Origin: Phaeobacter gallaeciensis
GTDB lineage: Bacteria > Pseudomonadota > Alphaproteobacteria > Rhodobacterales > Rhodobacteraceae
Assembly: GCF_001678945.1 (NCBI RefSeq)
Contig: NZ_CP015124.1
Span: 3,324,001 to 3,388,000, forward strand
Direction of reading: 5' to 3'
DNA: 64,000 bases
Below, in pieces: positions 29,309 through 38,676 of the stretch. The notes under the pieces were generated by a model. The model was given only the letters and a program-made list of their open reading frames with translations, was not told the origin of the DNA and made no database searches. Position numbers and translations under genes: made by a program. Position 1 is the first letter of the stretch. The number at the start of each line of letters is the position of its first letter.

Positions 29309-29755
29309 ATGACATACAAAACCTTCACTCAACGACTTGCACCGGCAATGGCGGTGGCCGTCCTTGTGGCATCGGCGCATACGGTGCTCGCATCGCATGC
29401 AAACCCCTGGGCGGAAGAGGACGACGAGGTCCTGTCCCAGTATCACGATGAAAATCAGGCGGTTTCCGAAGACACCCCGGGCGAGGATGAGATGAACGGC
29501 GTCATGACCCGGAGCGCGCATGGCAAGCTGGGCACCGCGGGCAGTGACACTGGCCAGGGTAGCGGTGGCGGTCAAAGCGCCGATGCGGGCGGTGCCGGAA
29601 ATGGCGGCGGTGGCCATGGCGGCGGCAACGGCGGTGGTGGTCAAGGTGGCGCCGGAAATGGCGGCGGGGGAGCCGGAAATGGTGGCGGAGGAAATGGCGG
29701 TGGCGCTGGCAATGGTGGCGGACACGGTGGTGGCCATGGCGGTGGTCGCGGCTGA
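29309..29755 (+). CDS. secreted glycine-rich protein
   Basis: 148 residues. Residues 1-~29 form a signal peptide (APAMAVAVLVASAHTVLAS). About 50 residues of acidic sequence follow (WAEEDDEVLSQYHDEN, SEDTPGEDEM). From residue ~78 to the end almost every residue is Gly with Ala, Asn, His and Gln in GGGG.G-type repeats, ending in HGGGHGGGRG. No enzyme motif. Low-complexity Gly/His tails may bind metal or form an extracellular fibre; this is inference. Alone on its strand, with palindromes in front and a hairpin behind. Confidence 0.7.
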   Translation: MTYKTFTQRLAPAMAVAVLVASAHTVLASHANPWAEEDDEVLSQYHDENQAVSEDTPGEDEMNGVMTRSAHGKLGTAGSDTGQGSGGGQSADAGGAGNGGGGHGGGNGGGGQGGAGNGGGGAGNGGGGNGGGAGNGGGHGGGHGGGRG

Positions 29756-29763
29756 ACCTATTG

Positions 29764-29790
29764 GACCAGTGGCGCCTGGCGCCGCTGGTC
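29764..29790. terminator. strong hairpin after the Gly-rich gene
   Basis: GACCAG-T-GGCGCC (29764-29776) pairs with GGCGCC-G-CTGGTC (29778-29790), 13 pairs including one T-G. There is no T tract on the plus strand. It lies between two convergent genes and probably limits read-through. Confidence 0.45.
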
Positions 29791-29819
29791 AATCTACCGC
29801 GCCGTGGTTACGGGTATTG

Positions 29820-30674
29820 TTACTCCCGAAAACTGTCGAGGGTTCGACCGGTTCTTTTCCGCATTGCGCGGCGTAGCGCGGTTGCATCAGCATAACCCAC
29901 ACGAGCTGCGATCTCATCGGCGGTCAGGCCCCGGGTTCGGAGCAAACGGATTGCTTCCGTGACCCTTAGGATCTGAACAAAGGCTGTCGGGGTCATCGCG
30001 GTAACGCGTTGCAGGTGCCGGGAAAAGGTGCGCGGAGACATGCCGCAGGCCGCCGCCAGTTCGGCAATGCTCACCTGTCGCCTGATGTTGCGACGTAAGA
30101 AGAGTTCGGCCTGCTGCAGATCGGGAGCTGCGGACAGCAAAGTGGCAACCGAAAGATAAGGCAACTGGCTGGGGCGGCTATCAGCCATCATGAAACGACG
30201 ACAGTCTTCGGCAACGGCGAAACCGGCAAAGCGTTCGATCAGGTGCAACAACAAGTCGATGTGTGAGAATGCAGCCCCGGCGGTGACCAGTGGGCCATCC
30301 TCCACTACAATGTCACGGCTGTTCAATCGGACCCTTGGGTACATGGTCTTCAGCAAAGGGGCCAGCCACCATGTTGTCGTGGCCACCCGACCGTCCAGCA
30401 ACCCTGCCTGTCCCAAAGCAAAACAGCCCGAACAGGACCCGGCAATGATCGTTCCGGGCGCGGCCAGTTTGACCAGAGCGTCAGTCAGCGTGGCGAATTG
30501 GACGGTTTGTGTCGTCTCACGCACCTCGCGTTCGGTCGCAAGACCCATCCCCGGCAGAATCACAAGCTGTGCCGCAGCATCCGGTGCAAGTGCCTGACTC
30601 GGAGTGAGTTGCCTGACCGTGAAATAGGGGGGCTTTCCGTTCATACGGGCAACCCGGTTGGCCGCCTCGAGCAT
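29820..30674 (-). CDS. GlxA-type AraC-family regulator with DJ-1/PfpI domain
   Basis: 284 residues from the only usable ATG (30674). The N-terminal ~170 residues are a DJ-1/PfpI domain (IIAGSCSGCFALGQAGLLDG, TWWLAP). The C-terminal ~95 residues are an AraC HTH (SIAELAAACGMSPRTFSRHL, GLTADEIAARVGYADATALRR). The frame stays open for 32 codons upstream and encodes what looks like the missing first strand (TIDTIILCPDPC), yet no ATG, GTG or TTG occurs there; an ATA at 30746 sits where a start would fit. See findings. Target unknown; it is divergent from the GFA gene. Confidence 0.82.
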   Translation of the reverse strand: MLEAANRVARMNGKPPYFTVRQLTPSQALAPDAAAQLVILPGMGLATEREVRETTQTVQFATLTDALVKLAAPGTIIAGSCSGCFALGQAGLLDGRVATTTWWLAPLLKTMYPRVRLNSRDIVVEDGPLVTAGAAFSHIDLLLHLIERFAGFAVAEDCRRFMMADSRPSQLPYLSVATLLSAAPDLQQAELFLRRNIRRQVSIAELAAACGMSPRTFSRHLQRVTAMTPTAFVQILRVTEAIRLLRTRGLTADEIAARVGYADATALRRAMRKRTGRTLDSFRE

Positions 30675-30838
30675 GTCGCCCGAGATCGCGAGACTGGAGC
30701 GCTGGCAGGGATCGGGGCAAAGGATGATGGTGTCGATAGTGGGTATTTGTCCATTTTGGCCTGAAAGATGTCAAATGCGACACTATGATGCCGACGTGCC
30801 CCTGTCCATCTTGTGGCAAAGCCAGAAGGAGAGACGTG

Positions 30839-31243
30839 ATGAAAATGGAAGGTGGGTGTTTCTGCGGTACGCTACGCTACCAGGTAGAAGGCAGGCCGTT
30901 GATGAAGGGGCAATGTCATTGCCGGTCTTGTCAGCACCATTCGGGCGGCGCGCCGAATTTGTTCATGGTGATGCCGAAACAGGGGTTCAGTTACACCCAA
31001 GGGACCCCGAGACAGTTCCGGCGTGATGCAGCCGACGCGATGGTGACGCGCGATTTCTGCGAAAGCTGCGGCACGCATGTGGCCAACCACCGCGACGGTC
31101 TGGAGGCGGTGATTGTGAAAATCGGAACGCTTGACGATCCGGCACGGTTCGGCGGCCCGAAAGTAGCGCTGTACCTGGCCGAGAAACAGGCATTCCACCA
31201 CGTTCCCGCCGGTGTGCATGGTTTCGATGGATTGCCGAGTTAA
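30839..31243 (+). CDS. GFA family zinc-binding protein
   Basis: 134 residues from the ATG at 30839 behind AGAAGGAG. Cysteine sites are GGCFCGTLRY, CHCRSCQHHSGG and FCESCGTHVA, the conserved zinc ligands of the glutathione-dependent formaldehyde-activating (GFA/CENP-V) family. Only the founding member is known to act on formaldehyde and glutathione, and that is itself debated, so a substrate cannot be assigned. A bidirectional terminator follows directly. Confidence 0.9.
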   Translation: MKMEGGCFCGTLRYQVEGRPLMKGQCHCRSCQHHSGGAPNLFMVMPKQGFSYTQGTPRQFRRDAADAMVTRDFCESCGTHVANHRDGLEAVIVKIGTLDDPARFGGPKVALYLAEKQAFHHVPAGVHGFDGLPS

Positions 31244-31244
31244 G

Positions 31245-31275
31245 AAAAAAGGCGCCCCAAGGGGCGCCTTTTCAT
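31245..31275. terminator. bidirectional Rho-independent terminator
   Basis: GGCGCCCC (31251-31258), two-base loop, GGGGCGCC (31261-31268), flanked by AAAAAA on the left and TTTT on the right. It can stop both the GFA gene (plus) and ppaC (minus). Confidence 0.92.
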
Positions 31276-31293
31276 AAGAAAATGTGCTCGAAC

Positions 31294-32214
31294 TCAGACC
31301 TTGAGGTTCGGGATGATCTGCTTCTTGCGGCTCATCACGCCGGGCAGAAAGACGGTGTCGCCTGTCGCATCGGCGTCAAAGCTTTTCTTGGCGACGGTTT
31401 TGACCAGATCGTTCGGCACCAGCAGGATGGCTTCTTCGTTCAGGATATCGACAACGAACAGCAGCACCTGATCCACGCCGTCTTCGCTGGCGACGGTGGT
31501 CATGCTGTCCATCAGGCTGGCCTTGCGGTCCAGAACGACGCCCGGTGCGGTGGTTTCCAGAACCGAGACGCGGAACTTGGTGCCGTCGACTTCGTATTCC
31601 TTGGAGTCCATGCGGATCAGCTCGGCATCGGAGAAGGAGGACACATCGGATTTCGCGGCGAACATCTCGGCTGCGTAGTCGGCAATGTTGATGCCCAGAT
31701 CAGCGGCCAGTTTTTCGGCGACGGCGCGGTCGTGATCGGTGGTGGTGGGCGAGCGGAACTCCAGCGTGTCGGACAGGATGCAGGTCAGCGCGGCGCCTTT
31801 GATGGCTTCGGGCATCTTCGCCATGTCATCGCCGATCAGGTCGTGCATGATTGTCGCGGTGCAGGCCAGCGGACGGATGGTGATGTCGATCGGACCTTTG
31901 GTTTCCAGACCGCCAACCAGTTTGTGGTGGTCGATGATGGCCTGAACGTCGGCGCCGTTGATGTTGGCGGGCAGTTCGGCCGGGTTGTTGGTGTCCACGA
32001 TGACAACGGCCTGATCATCAGCCACATCCGCGATGATCTCGGGCTTCTCGAGGCCCCAGCGCTGCAGCATGAAGGCGGCTTCGGTGTTGGGTTCACCCAG
32101 CAGTTTGGGCGCGGCGTCGATGCCTTTGATCTCGTTCAGATACCAGGCCCAGACGATGGGAGAGCCGGTGGAATCGGTGTCGGGAGACTTGTGGCCGAAA
32201 ACAAGCGTGGTCAT
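31294..32214 (-). CDS. ppaC: manganese-dependent inorganic pyrophosphatase
   Basis: 306 residues, family II. The metal-binding motifs of the DHH phosphoesterase fold are clear: FGHKSPDTDS, VDTNNPAELP and IDHHKLVGG. The C-terminal DHHA2 substrate domain carries the Arg/Lys motif near the end (SRKKQIIP). It hydrolyses pyrophosphate with Mn or Co. Its position does not suggest an operon. A terminator shared with the GFA gene lies at its 3' end. Confidence 0.95.
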   Translation of the reverse strand: MTTLVFGHKSPDTDSTGSPIVWAWYLNEIKGIDAAPKLLGEPNTEAAFMLQRWGLEKPEIIADVADDQAVVIVDTNNPAELPANINGADVQAIIDHHKLVGGLETKGPIDITIRPLACTATIMHDLIGDDMAKMPEAIKGAALTCILSDTLEFRSPTTTDHDRAVAEKLAADLGINIADYAAEMFAAKSDVSSFSDAELIRMDSKEYEVDGTKFRVSVLETTAPGVVLDRKASLMDSMTTVASEDGVDQVLLFVVDILNEEAILLVPNDLVKTVAKKSFDADATGDTVFLPGVMSRKKQIIPNLKV

Positions 32215-32396
32215 GATGCAGTCCTATACATAGCGGGCGATTTTGCGCGCCTTATAACAGGGCAGGGAGGTTTGTCACCCCGCCAGCGTTGCAGCTGTTG
32301 CGGGGCGGCCATGCAGGAGGCGCCGGGGACACGGTTTTGGGCGAAAGGTCGCACAGGAACCCGTATCACCTGAATGCAGGGTACGCCAGTCAGGTG

Positions 32397-33380
32397 TCAG
32401 AACGCGGCGCGTTGCAGATGATACCCCTGTTTGGCCAGAAGGTTCAGCACGCCATCGGGTCCCGGAAGATGCAGCGCCCCGACGGCAACGACGATGCGGT
32501 CGCCATCGGCAGCCTCGATCACCGGGATCCAGTTGTGGTTGCGCTCGCGGATCAGGAGTTGCATCGCCTCATCCCAGAGAGCCTCGGCCTCGGCGGCGGG
32601 CAGCTTGGTGTCGGCTTTAAAACGCTGCTTGGCCAAGGCGAGATAGAATCGGGCCTCTTCGTCGAAATAGCTTTCCGCCATGGTGTGGTAATCATCGGGG
32701 CTGCCGTTTCCGTACATCGATAGTGTGGCGCGCATCTGCCGGACCTGTTCGTCCAGCGGGTGCAGGTTCAGCGTTTCGATCACCGTCAGCGGATCTTCGA
32801 GTGATGCCGTCGCAACACCGTTTTCATGCGCCAGCATCTCCAGACGCCGGTCCATGCCGTCTTTGATTTGCTCCTTCTGTTTGAGGCACGGCGGCAGGGA
32901 AAGCGACAGTGACAGAAACCAGGGGCGCATCTTGGCGGCCATCCAGGGCGGAATGCCACGCGCCGCGCTGCGTTCAGAGAGCAGCGCCCAGTCCTCTTCT
33001 CCCATGCGGTCGATCAGGGAGGGGCCTTCGGTGATCAGATACAGGGATGGGGTTTTCCCCATCTGTTTCTGCATGGCGGTCTGATCTGCGCTCGTCGCTT
33101 CAAGCAGTAGCGTGTCGGCGCCGGTGATCAGTGGTGTCAGATCTTTGGTGATCTTCTCCATGCGGGGATCATTGAGATGCATCGTGCCAATCACATGCAC
33201 CCGGCGGGTGCCTTTGGTCGCAATCCAGTGGTTGCCTTCCTTGAAGGGCACATCGGCGAGGTCGGCCTGGATCTGTTCGCGCTCGGCCGGGCTCAGCGTC
33301 AGGCGAAGGTCGTTGCCGCCGCAGGCCGCAAACACCCCACCGGGCAGCAGGCAGAGAAAAAGAAGGAGGAAGGCGCGCAT
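32397..33380 (-). CDS. TraB/GumN family protein, exported
   Basis: 327 residues. A signal peptide (AFLLLFLCLLPGGVFA) precedes a mature domain. Family motifs are VHVIGTMHLNDP near the N-terminus, LLLEATSAD, and VAVGALHLPGPDGVLNLLAKQGY at the C-terminus. GTMH and GALHLPG resemble the proposed metal-binding GxxH motifs of Tiki-like metalloproteases. Activity is unproven in bacteria. It is probably periplasmic or lipid-anchored, since a Cys (CGGNDL) sits at the likely cleavage point. Divergent from the DUF2161 gene. Confidence 0.85.
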   Translation of the reverse strand: MRAFLLLFLCLLPGGVFAACGGNDLRLTLSPAEREQIQADLADVPFKEGNHWIATKGTRRVHVIGTMHLNDPRMEKITKDLTPLITGADTLLLEATSADQTAMQKQMGKTPSLYLITEGPSLIDRMGEEDWALLSERSAARGIPPWMAAKMRPWFLSLSLSLPPCLKQKEQIKDGMDRRLEMLAHENGVATASLEDPLTVIETLNLHPLDEQVRQMRATLSMYGNGSPDDYHTMAESYFDEEARFYLALAKQRFKADTKLPAAEAEALWDEAMQLLIRERNHNWIPVIEAADGDRIVVAVGALHLPGPDGVLNLLAKQGYHLQRAAF

Positions 33381-33496
33381 GGTATGTCCTTTTGTCTGTG
33401 GCCCTCATGCTATGGGCGGGCGGCACGCACGACAAGCAGGACGCGATCTGGCTTGATGTGGTTTTTCTCGCGGTCATCGCTGGTTATGCTGCGGGC

Positions 33497-34162
33497 ATGG
33501 CAAAAGAAGAACAGCTGTATCCCCCCATCAAGGCGCTGCTGGAACGGCAGGGCTATGAGGTGAAGGGAGAGGTCGGTGCCGCCGATGTGGTGGCGCGGCG
33601 CGGGGATGAGGATCCGGTGATCGTCGAGCTGAAGCTGCGGTTTTCCCTGTCGCTGTTCCATCAGGCCGTGTCCCGGCAGGCCGTGACAGATCTGGTCTAT
33701 ATCGCGGTGCCAAAACCAAAGGGTAAACAGGCGCGGCGGATGCTGAAGGACAACCTGTCCTTATGTCGGCGTCTTGGCCTTGGATTGATCACTGTTTTGG
33801 CTGATGGCCGGGCCGAAGTGCAATGCGATCCCGGCCCCTATGCACCGCGCAAATCCAAGGTCCGCAAACAGCGCCTGCTGCGCGAATTCGATCGGCTGCG
33901 CGGGGATCCGAACGCAGGCGGCGCCACCCGCCATGGAATCGTCACGGCCTATCGTCAGGATGCCCTGATCTGTGCCGCGCATCTGGCTGAGAATGGTGCC
34001 TGCAAGGGCGCCGAGGTGGCGCGGGCAACCGGCATCGGACGCGCCACGACGCTGATGCGGGACAATCATTATGGCTGGTTCACCAAGGTGGAAAAAGGCA
34101 TCTACCAGTTGAGCGAACAGGGGCGCACCGGGTTAGCGGATTGGGATCACAGCCTTTCTTGA
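33497..34162 (+). CDS. DUF2161 family protein, PD-(D/E)xK-like
   Basis: 221 residues from the ATG at 33497; an in-frame ATG 105 bases earlier would add an odd hydrophobic stretch and is not favoured, though no clear ribosome site separates them. The N-terminus EEQLYPPIKALLERQGYEVKG followed by GAADVVARRG and PVIVELKL gives D...(E)xK spacing of the nuclease fold. The C-terminal part has a winged-helix look (GAEVARATGIGRATTLMRDN). Function is not established. Upstream of groESL but separated by its promoter. Confidence 0.78.
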   Translation: MAKEEQLYPPIKALLERQGYEVKGEVGAADVVARRGDEDPVIVELKLRFSLSLFHQAVSRQAVTDLVYIAVPKPKGKQARRMLKDNLSLCRRLGLGLITVLADGRAEVQCDPGPYAPRKSKVRKQRLLREFDRLRGDPNAGGATRHGIVTAYRQDALICAAHLAENGACKGAEVARATGIGRATTLMRDNHYGWFTKVEKGIYQLSEQGRTGLADWDHSLS

Positions 34163-34249
34163 GCAGGTCCGCAGAGCTGCTTCAGATTGCTGCGTTGCGG
34201 CAGTCTGATTTTCCGCGCGGGATGGGTCAATTTTCTTGCATCAAACCTG

Positions 34250-34278
34250 TTGACTCGGCGCAGGCCGCTGCCTAGCTA
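34250..34278 (+). promoter_or_regulatory. sigma-70 type promoter of groESL
   Basis: TTGACT (34250-34255), 17 bases, TAGCTA (34273-34278). The predicted start (~34285) falls at the left edge of the CIRCE element, the usual arrangement for HrcA repression. Confidence 0.65.
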
Positions 34279-34286
34279 TTGCTCCG

Positions 34287-34313
34287 TTAGCACTCACCTG
34301 GTGTGAGTGATAA
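34287..34313 (+). promoter_or_regulatory. CIRCE element (HrcA operator)
   Basis: TTAGCACTC, nine bases, GAGTGATAA. Both arms match the consensus TTAGCACTC-N9-GAGTGCTAA with a single mismatch in the right arm. It lies 66 bases before groES. HrcA, stabilised by GroEL, represses through this site; hrcA itself is outside the window. Confidence 0.95.
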
Positions 34314-34379
34314 CGCCTCTGCGGGGAGCAGGGGCAGACCAGATACAACAACCTTTGAGCCTATTAAGGAGCTGCAAAG

Positions 34380-34667
34380 ATGGCATTGAAACCGCTTCAT
34401 GACCGTGTGCTGGTGCGCCGCACCGAAAGCGAAGAGAAAACCGCTGGCGGGCTGATCATCCCCGATAGCGCCAAGGAAAAGCCCTCCGAAGGCGTTGTTG
34501 TCGCCACCGGCGAAGGCGCCCGCAAAGACAGCGGTGAGCTGATCGCAATGGCCGTCAAAGCCGGCGACAACATCCTGTTCGGCAAGTGGTCCGGCACAGA
34601 AGTTACCGTCGACGGCGAAGAGCTGCTGATGATGAAAGAAAGCGACATCATGGGCATCATCGAGTAA
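34380..34667 (+). CDS. groES: co-chaperonin GroES
   Basis: 95 residues. [20 protein letters not shown], the mobile-loop region, and the roof segment are standard. [17 protein letters not shown] and [10 protein letters not shown] complete the family pattern. It caps the GroEL cage. It is preceded by AAGGAG and controlled by CIRCE at 34287. groEL follows after 66 bases. Confidence 0.98.
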   Translation: MALKPLHDRVLVRRTESEEKTAGGLIIPDSAKEKPSEGVVVATGEGARKDSGELIAMAVKAGDNILFGKWSGTEVTVDGEELLMMKESDIMGIIE

Positions 34668-34685
34668 GCTCACCGGCTTCTCTGA

Positions 34686-36383
<1,698 letters not shown>

Positions 36384-36408
36384 GTCACGCCATCCAACCG
36401 GATGATTT

Positions 36409-36440
36409 GGGGTCGCCTTCGGGCGGCCCCTTTTTCTTTT
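36409..36440 (+). terminator. Rho-independent terminator of groESL
   Basis: GGGGTCGCC (36409-36417), TTCG tetraloop, GGCGGCCCC (36422-36430) with one G-T pair, then TTTTTCTTTTTT. It begins 26 bases after the groEL stop. Confidence 0.93.
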
Positions 36441-36570
36441 TTGGGGGAGAGAGTGTGCCTCCTTGCCTGTTTTTCGCTCCAGACCTGCGCCAATACCGAA
36501 ATATTTTGATTTTCTTCGAAGTTGTCCCGTACGCTGAACCCGTTCAAAAAAATGTGCACTGGGGGACGTG

Positions 36571-36930
36571 ATGAAGGGATTGGCACTGCTGGCGGTTGTT
36601 GCTGCCACTTTTGGAGCTGTCGAGACAGCAAAGGCGGACAGTCTGAAATGGACGATACGCAGCGATTATCCGCATATCGTAAGTCTGGAATTCTACAGTC
36701 AGGACTATCGCCGTGCCTGGCCCGGAGACGGTCAGGTCTATATCGTCGACGACTACGATGTCCGCGAATATAGCCTCAGCTGTGAGACCGGCGAGACGAT
36801 CTGCTATGGCGCCTGGGTGCGGGGCGACAGCAACAAGTATTGGGGTGTCGGTCTCAACAATTCACAAAGGTGCAATGACTGTTGCTACACCTGCGGATAC
36901 GGTGATACCGACCTGCGTATTCTGAACTGA
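36571..36930 (+). CDS. small secreted cysteine-rich protein, conserved hypothetical
   Basis: 119 residues from the ATG at 36571 (GGGGGA four bases upstream; a GTG at 36568 is too close). A signal peptide runs to about residue 23 (LALLAVVAATFGAVETAKA). The mature part starts LKWTIRSDYPHIVSLEFYSQ and is rich in aromatic residues. Cysteines occur at CETGETICYGAW and, near the end, CNDCCYTCGYGD, suggesting disulfides or a metal site. I have the impression of similar proteins in other Alphaproteobacteria but know no function. It is separate from groESL. Confidence 0.75.
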   Translation: MKGLALLAVVAATFGAVETAKADSLKWTIRSDYPHIVSLEFYSQDYRRAWPGDGQVYIVDDYDVREYSLSCETGETICYGAWVRGDSNKYWGVGLNNSQRCNDCCYTCGYGDTDLRILN

Positions 36931-36943
36931 TAGGCGGGTCTTT

Positions 36944-36964
36944 CCGGCCTGAAACGGAGGCCGG
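36944..36964 (+). promoter_or_regulatory. hairpin enclosing the ribosome site of the EamA transporter
   Basis: CCGGCCT (36944-36950) pairs with AGGCCGG (36958-36964). The GGAGG ribosome site (36956-36960) lies in the loop and 3' arm, two bases before the ATG at 36967. Translation could be limited by this fold. It may also act as a weak terminator for the gene before. Confidence 0.4.
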
Positions 36965-36966
36965 TG

Positions 36967-37839
36967 ATGAAACTCGTTGTTCTGGTTCTGCTCGTTCTGA
37001 TTGCCTTTGCGGCGAATTCGGTTCTAGGCCGCATGGCCATCGGCTGGGGCTATATGGATGCGATGGGCTTTGGCCTGCTGCGCCTTGCTTCTGGCGCCGT
37101 AGCCCTGGTGCTTCTCGTCGCGCTGCAATCGGCCCGGTCACGAAGCAAGGGGGCGGGGGAGACGCCGGTCGCAGGATGGAAAGACGCCCTGCTGGGCGGG
37201 GCGGCTCTGACCCTCTATATGATTGGATTTTGTCTCGCTTATCAGGGGCTTGATGCTGGTCTTGGCGCGCTGGTCCTGTTTGGCGTGGTGCAGATTTCCA
37301 TGTTCGGCTGGGGCGCGCTGCGTGGCAGTCGGACAACGGCTGGTCAGGTATTGGGGGCCTTGGTGGCGTTTGCGGGTCTCGCCTATGTGGTCTGGCCCAG
37401 CGGCCCGGTGCAGGTGCCGCCGGGGGCTGCTGCGCTGATGACGCTCAGCGGTCTGGGCTGGGCGGCCTATACCCTGCTTGGGCGTGGCGCGGGCGATCCT
37501 TTGCGGGCCAGCGCGATGAATTTTGTGGTCGCAACCCTAATGATGCTGCCCTTCATGCTGTTTGCGGCGGCATCGCTCCATGCCTCGCCCGAAGGTATCC
37601 TGCTGGCGGTGATATCCGGGGCTGTCACCTCGGGGATGGGCTATGCGCTTTGGTACCGCGTCTTGCCCGAATTGCAGCCTGCGGTCGCGGCAACAATCCA
37701 GCTGAGCGTGCCGATCATAGCCATTCTGGGAGGCTTTGTGTTTCTGGCCGAACCCGTGGGGCTGCGGCTGGCATTGGGAACCTGTGCTGTCCTTGGCGGG
37801 ATCGCCCTGGTGATCTGGAGCGCACCGCGCGCGCGATAG
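36967..37839 (+). CDS. EamA / DMT-superfamily transporter
   Basis: 290 residues from the ATG at 36967 (GGAGG six bases upstream). About ten hydrophobic segments occur in two repeats, starting LVVLVLLVLIAFAANSVLGR and, in the second half, MTLSGLGWAAYTLLGRGAG. The conserved end of EamA proteins is seen in VAATIQLSVPIIAILGGFVFLAEP. It is an inner-membrane exporter or permease for small molecules; substrate unknown. Its ribosome site lies in a hairpin (separate entry). Confidence 0.88.
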   Translation: MKLVVLVLLVLIAFAANSVLGRMAIGWGYMDAMGFGLLRLASGAVALVLLVALQSARSRSKGAGETPVAGWKDALLGGAALTLYMIGFCLAYQGLDAGLGALVLFGVVQISMFGWGALRGSRTTAGQVLGALVAFAGLAYVVWPSGPVQVPPGAAALMTLSGLGWAAYTLLGRGAGDPLRASAMNFVVATLMMLPFMLFAAASLHASPEGILLAVISGAVTSGMGYALWYRVLPELQPAVAATIQLSVPIIAILGGFVFLAEPVGLRLALGTCAVLGGIALVIWSAPRAR

Positions 37840-37878
37840 GGGCTTTTCGCTGGCGCGGTGCATGTCTATCTGATCTGC

Positions 37879-38676
37879 ATGAAACGTCTTCTGTCCCCTG
37901 TTCTTGCAGCGCTGTCCCTGTTGCTGCCTCTGCCCGCTCTGGCGGATTGCGCCATCCTGCTGCACGGGCTGGCTCGCACGGAATCGTCCTTCTCGGTGAT
38001 GGAACAGGTTCTGGAGGGGCGCGGCATCACCGTGCAGAGCCCGGGCTATCCTTCGACCGAGGAACCTGTGGCCGTGCTGGCCGAACAGACGCTGCCTGAT
38101 GCCTTTGCGGCCTGCGGCGATCAGCCGGTGCATCTGATTACCCATTCGATGGGCGGCATTCTGGTGCGGCAATGGCTGCAGGACAACCGACCGGAAAATC
38201 TGGGCCGCGTTGTCATGCTAGCGCCTCCGAACCATGGTAGCGAACTGGTGGACGAACTGGGCGACTGGGAGGTGTTTGGCCTGCTGCACGGACCGGCGGG
38301 TTTGCAGCTGGGCACCGGGCCGGAGAGCCTGCCGAACCGGCTGCCGCCTGCGGATTTCCCCTTGGGGATTATAGCGGGGAACCGCTCGCTCAACCCGGTG
38401 TGGTCCAGTCTCATTCCCGGTCAGGACGATGGCAAGGTTTCGGTTCAAAGCACCCGGCTCGAAGGGATGGCCGATCACATCGTGCTCCCGGTCACCCATA
38501 CATTCATGATGAACAATCCGCTGGTCATCGCCCAGGCGCTACATTTTCTGGAGCATGGCCGGTTCGATCCCAAGATCACCTGGCTTGATGCGGTGCTTGG
38601 CCTGCCCGACGGCCTGTGCGATGAGGGCGCGTGTACCGACAAGGCGGCAAAGGAGCCGGGAGCTGATGACACTTGA
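37879..38676 (+). CDS. exported alpha/beta hydrolase, lipase-like
   Basis: 265 residues from the ATG at 37879. The signal peptide is [32 protein letters not shown] is the oxyanion loop, [13 protein letters not shown] supplies the catalytic Ser, and [13 protein letters not shown] the likely catalytic His. The pattern resembles triacylglycerol lipases and PGAP1-type esterases. It is probably periplasmic. Its 3' end overlaps the phnM start by 11 bases, so the two are co-translated; the functional link is unclear. Confidence 0.85.
   Translation: MKRLLSPVLAALSLLLPLPALADCAILLHGLARTESSFSVMEQVLEGRGITVQSPGYPSTEEPVAVLAEQTLPDAFAACGDQPVHLITHSMGGILVRQWLQDNRPENLGRVVMLAPPNHGSELVDELGDWEVFGLLHGPAGLQLGTGPESLPNRLPPADFPLGIIAGNRSLNPVWSSLIPGQDDGKVSVQSTRLEGMADHIVLPVTHTFMMNNPLVIAQALHFLEHGRFDPKITWLDAVLGLPDGLCDEGACTDKAAKEPGADDT

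Noticed and set aside
31282..32373. A 363-codon plus-strand frame opposite ppaC
   Set aside because: Shadow of ppaC, which has all DHH-family motifs.
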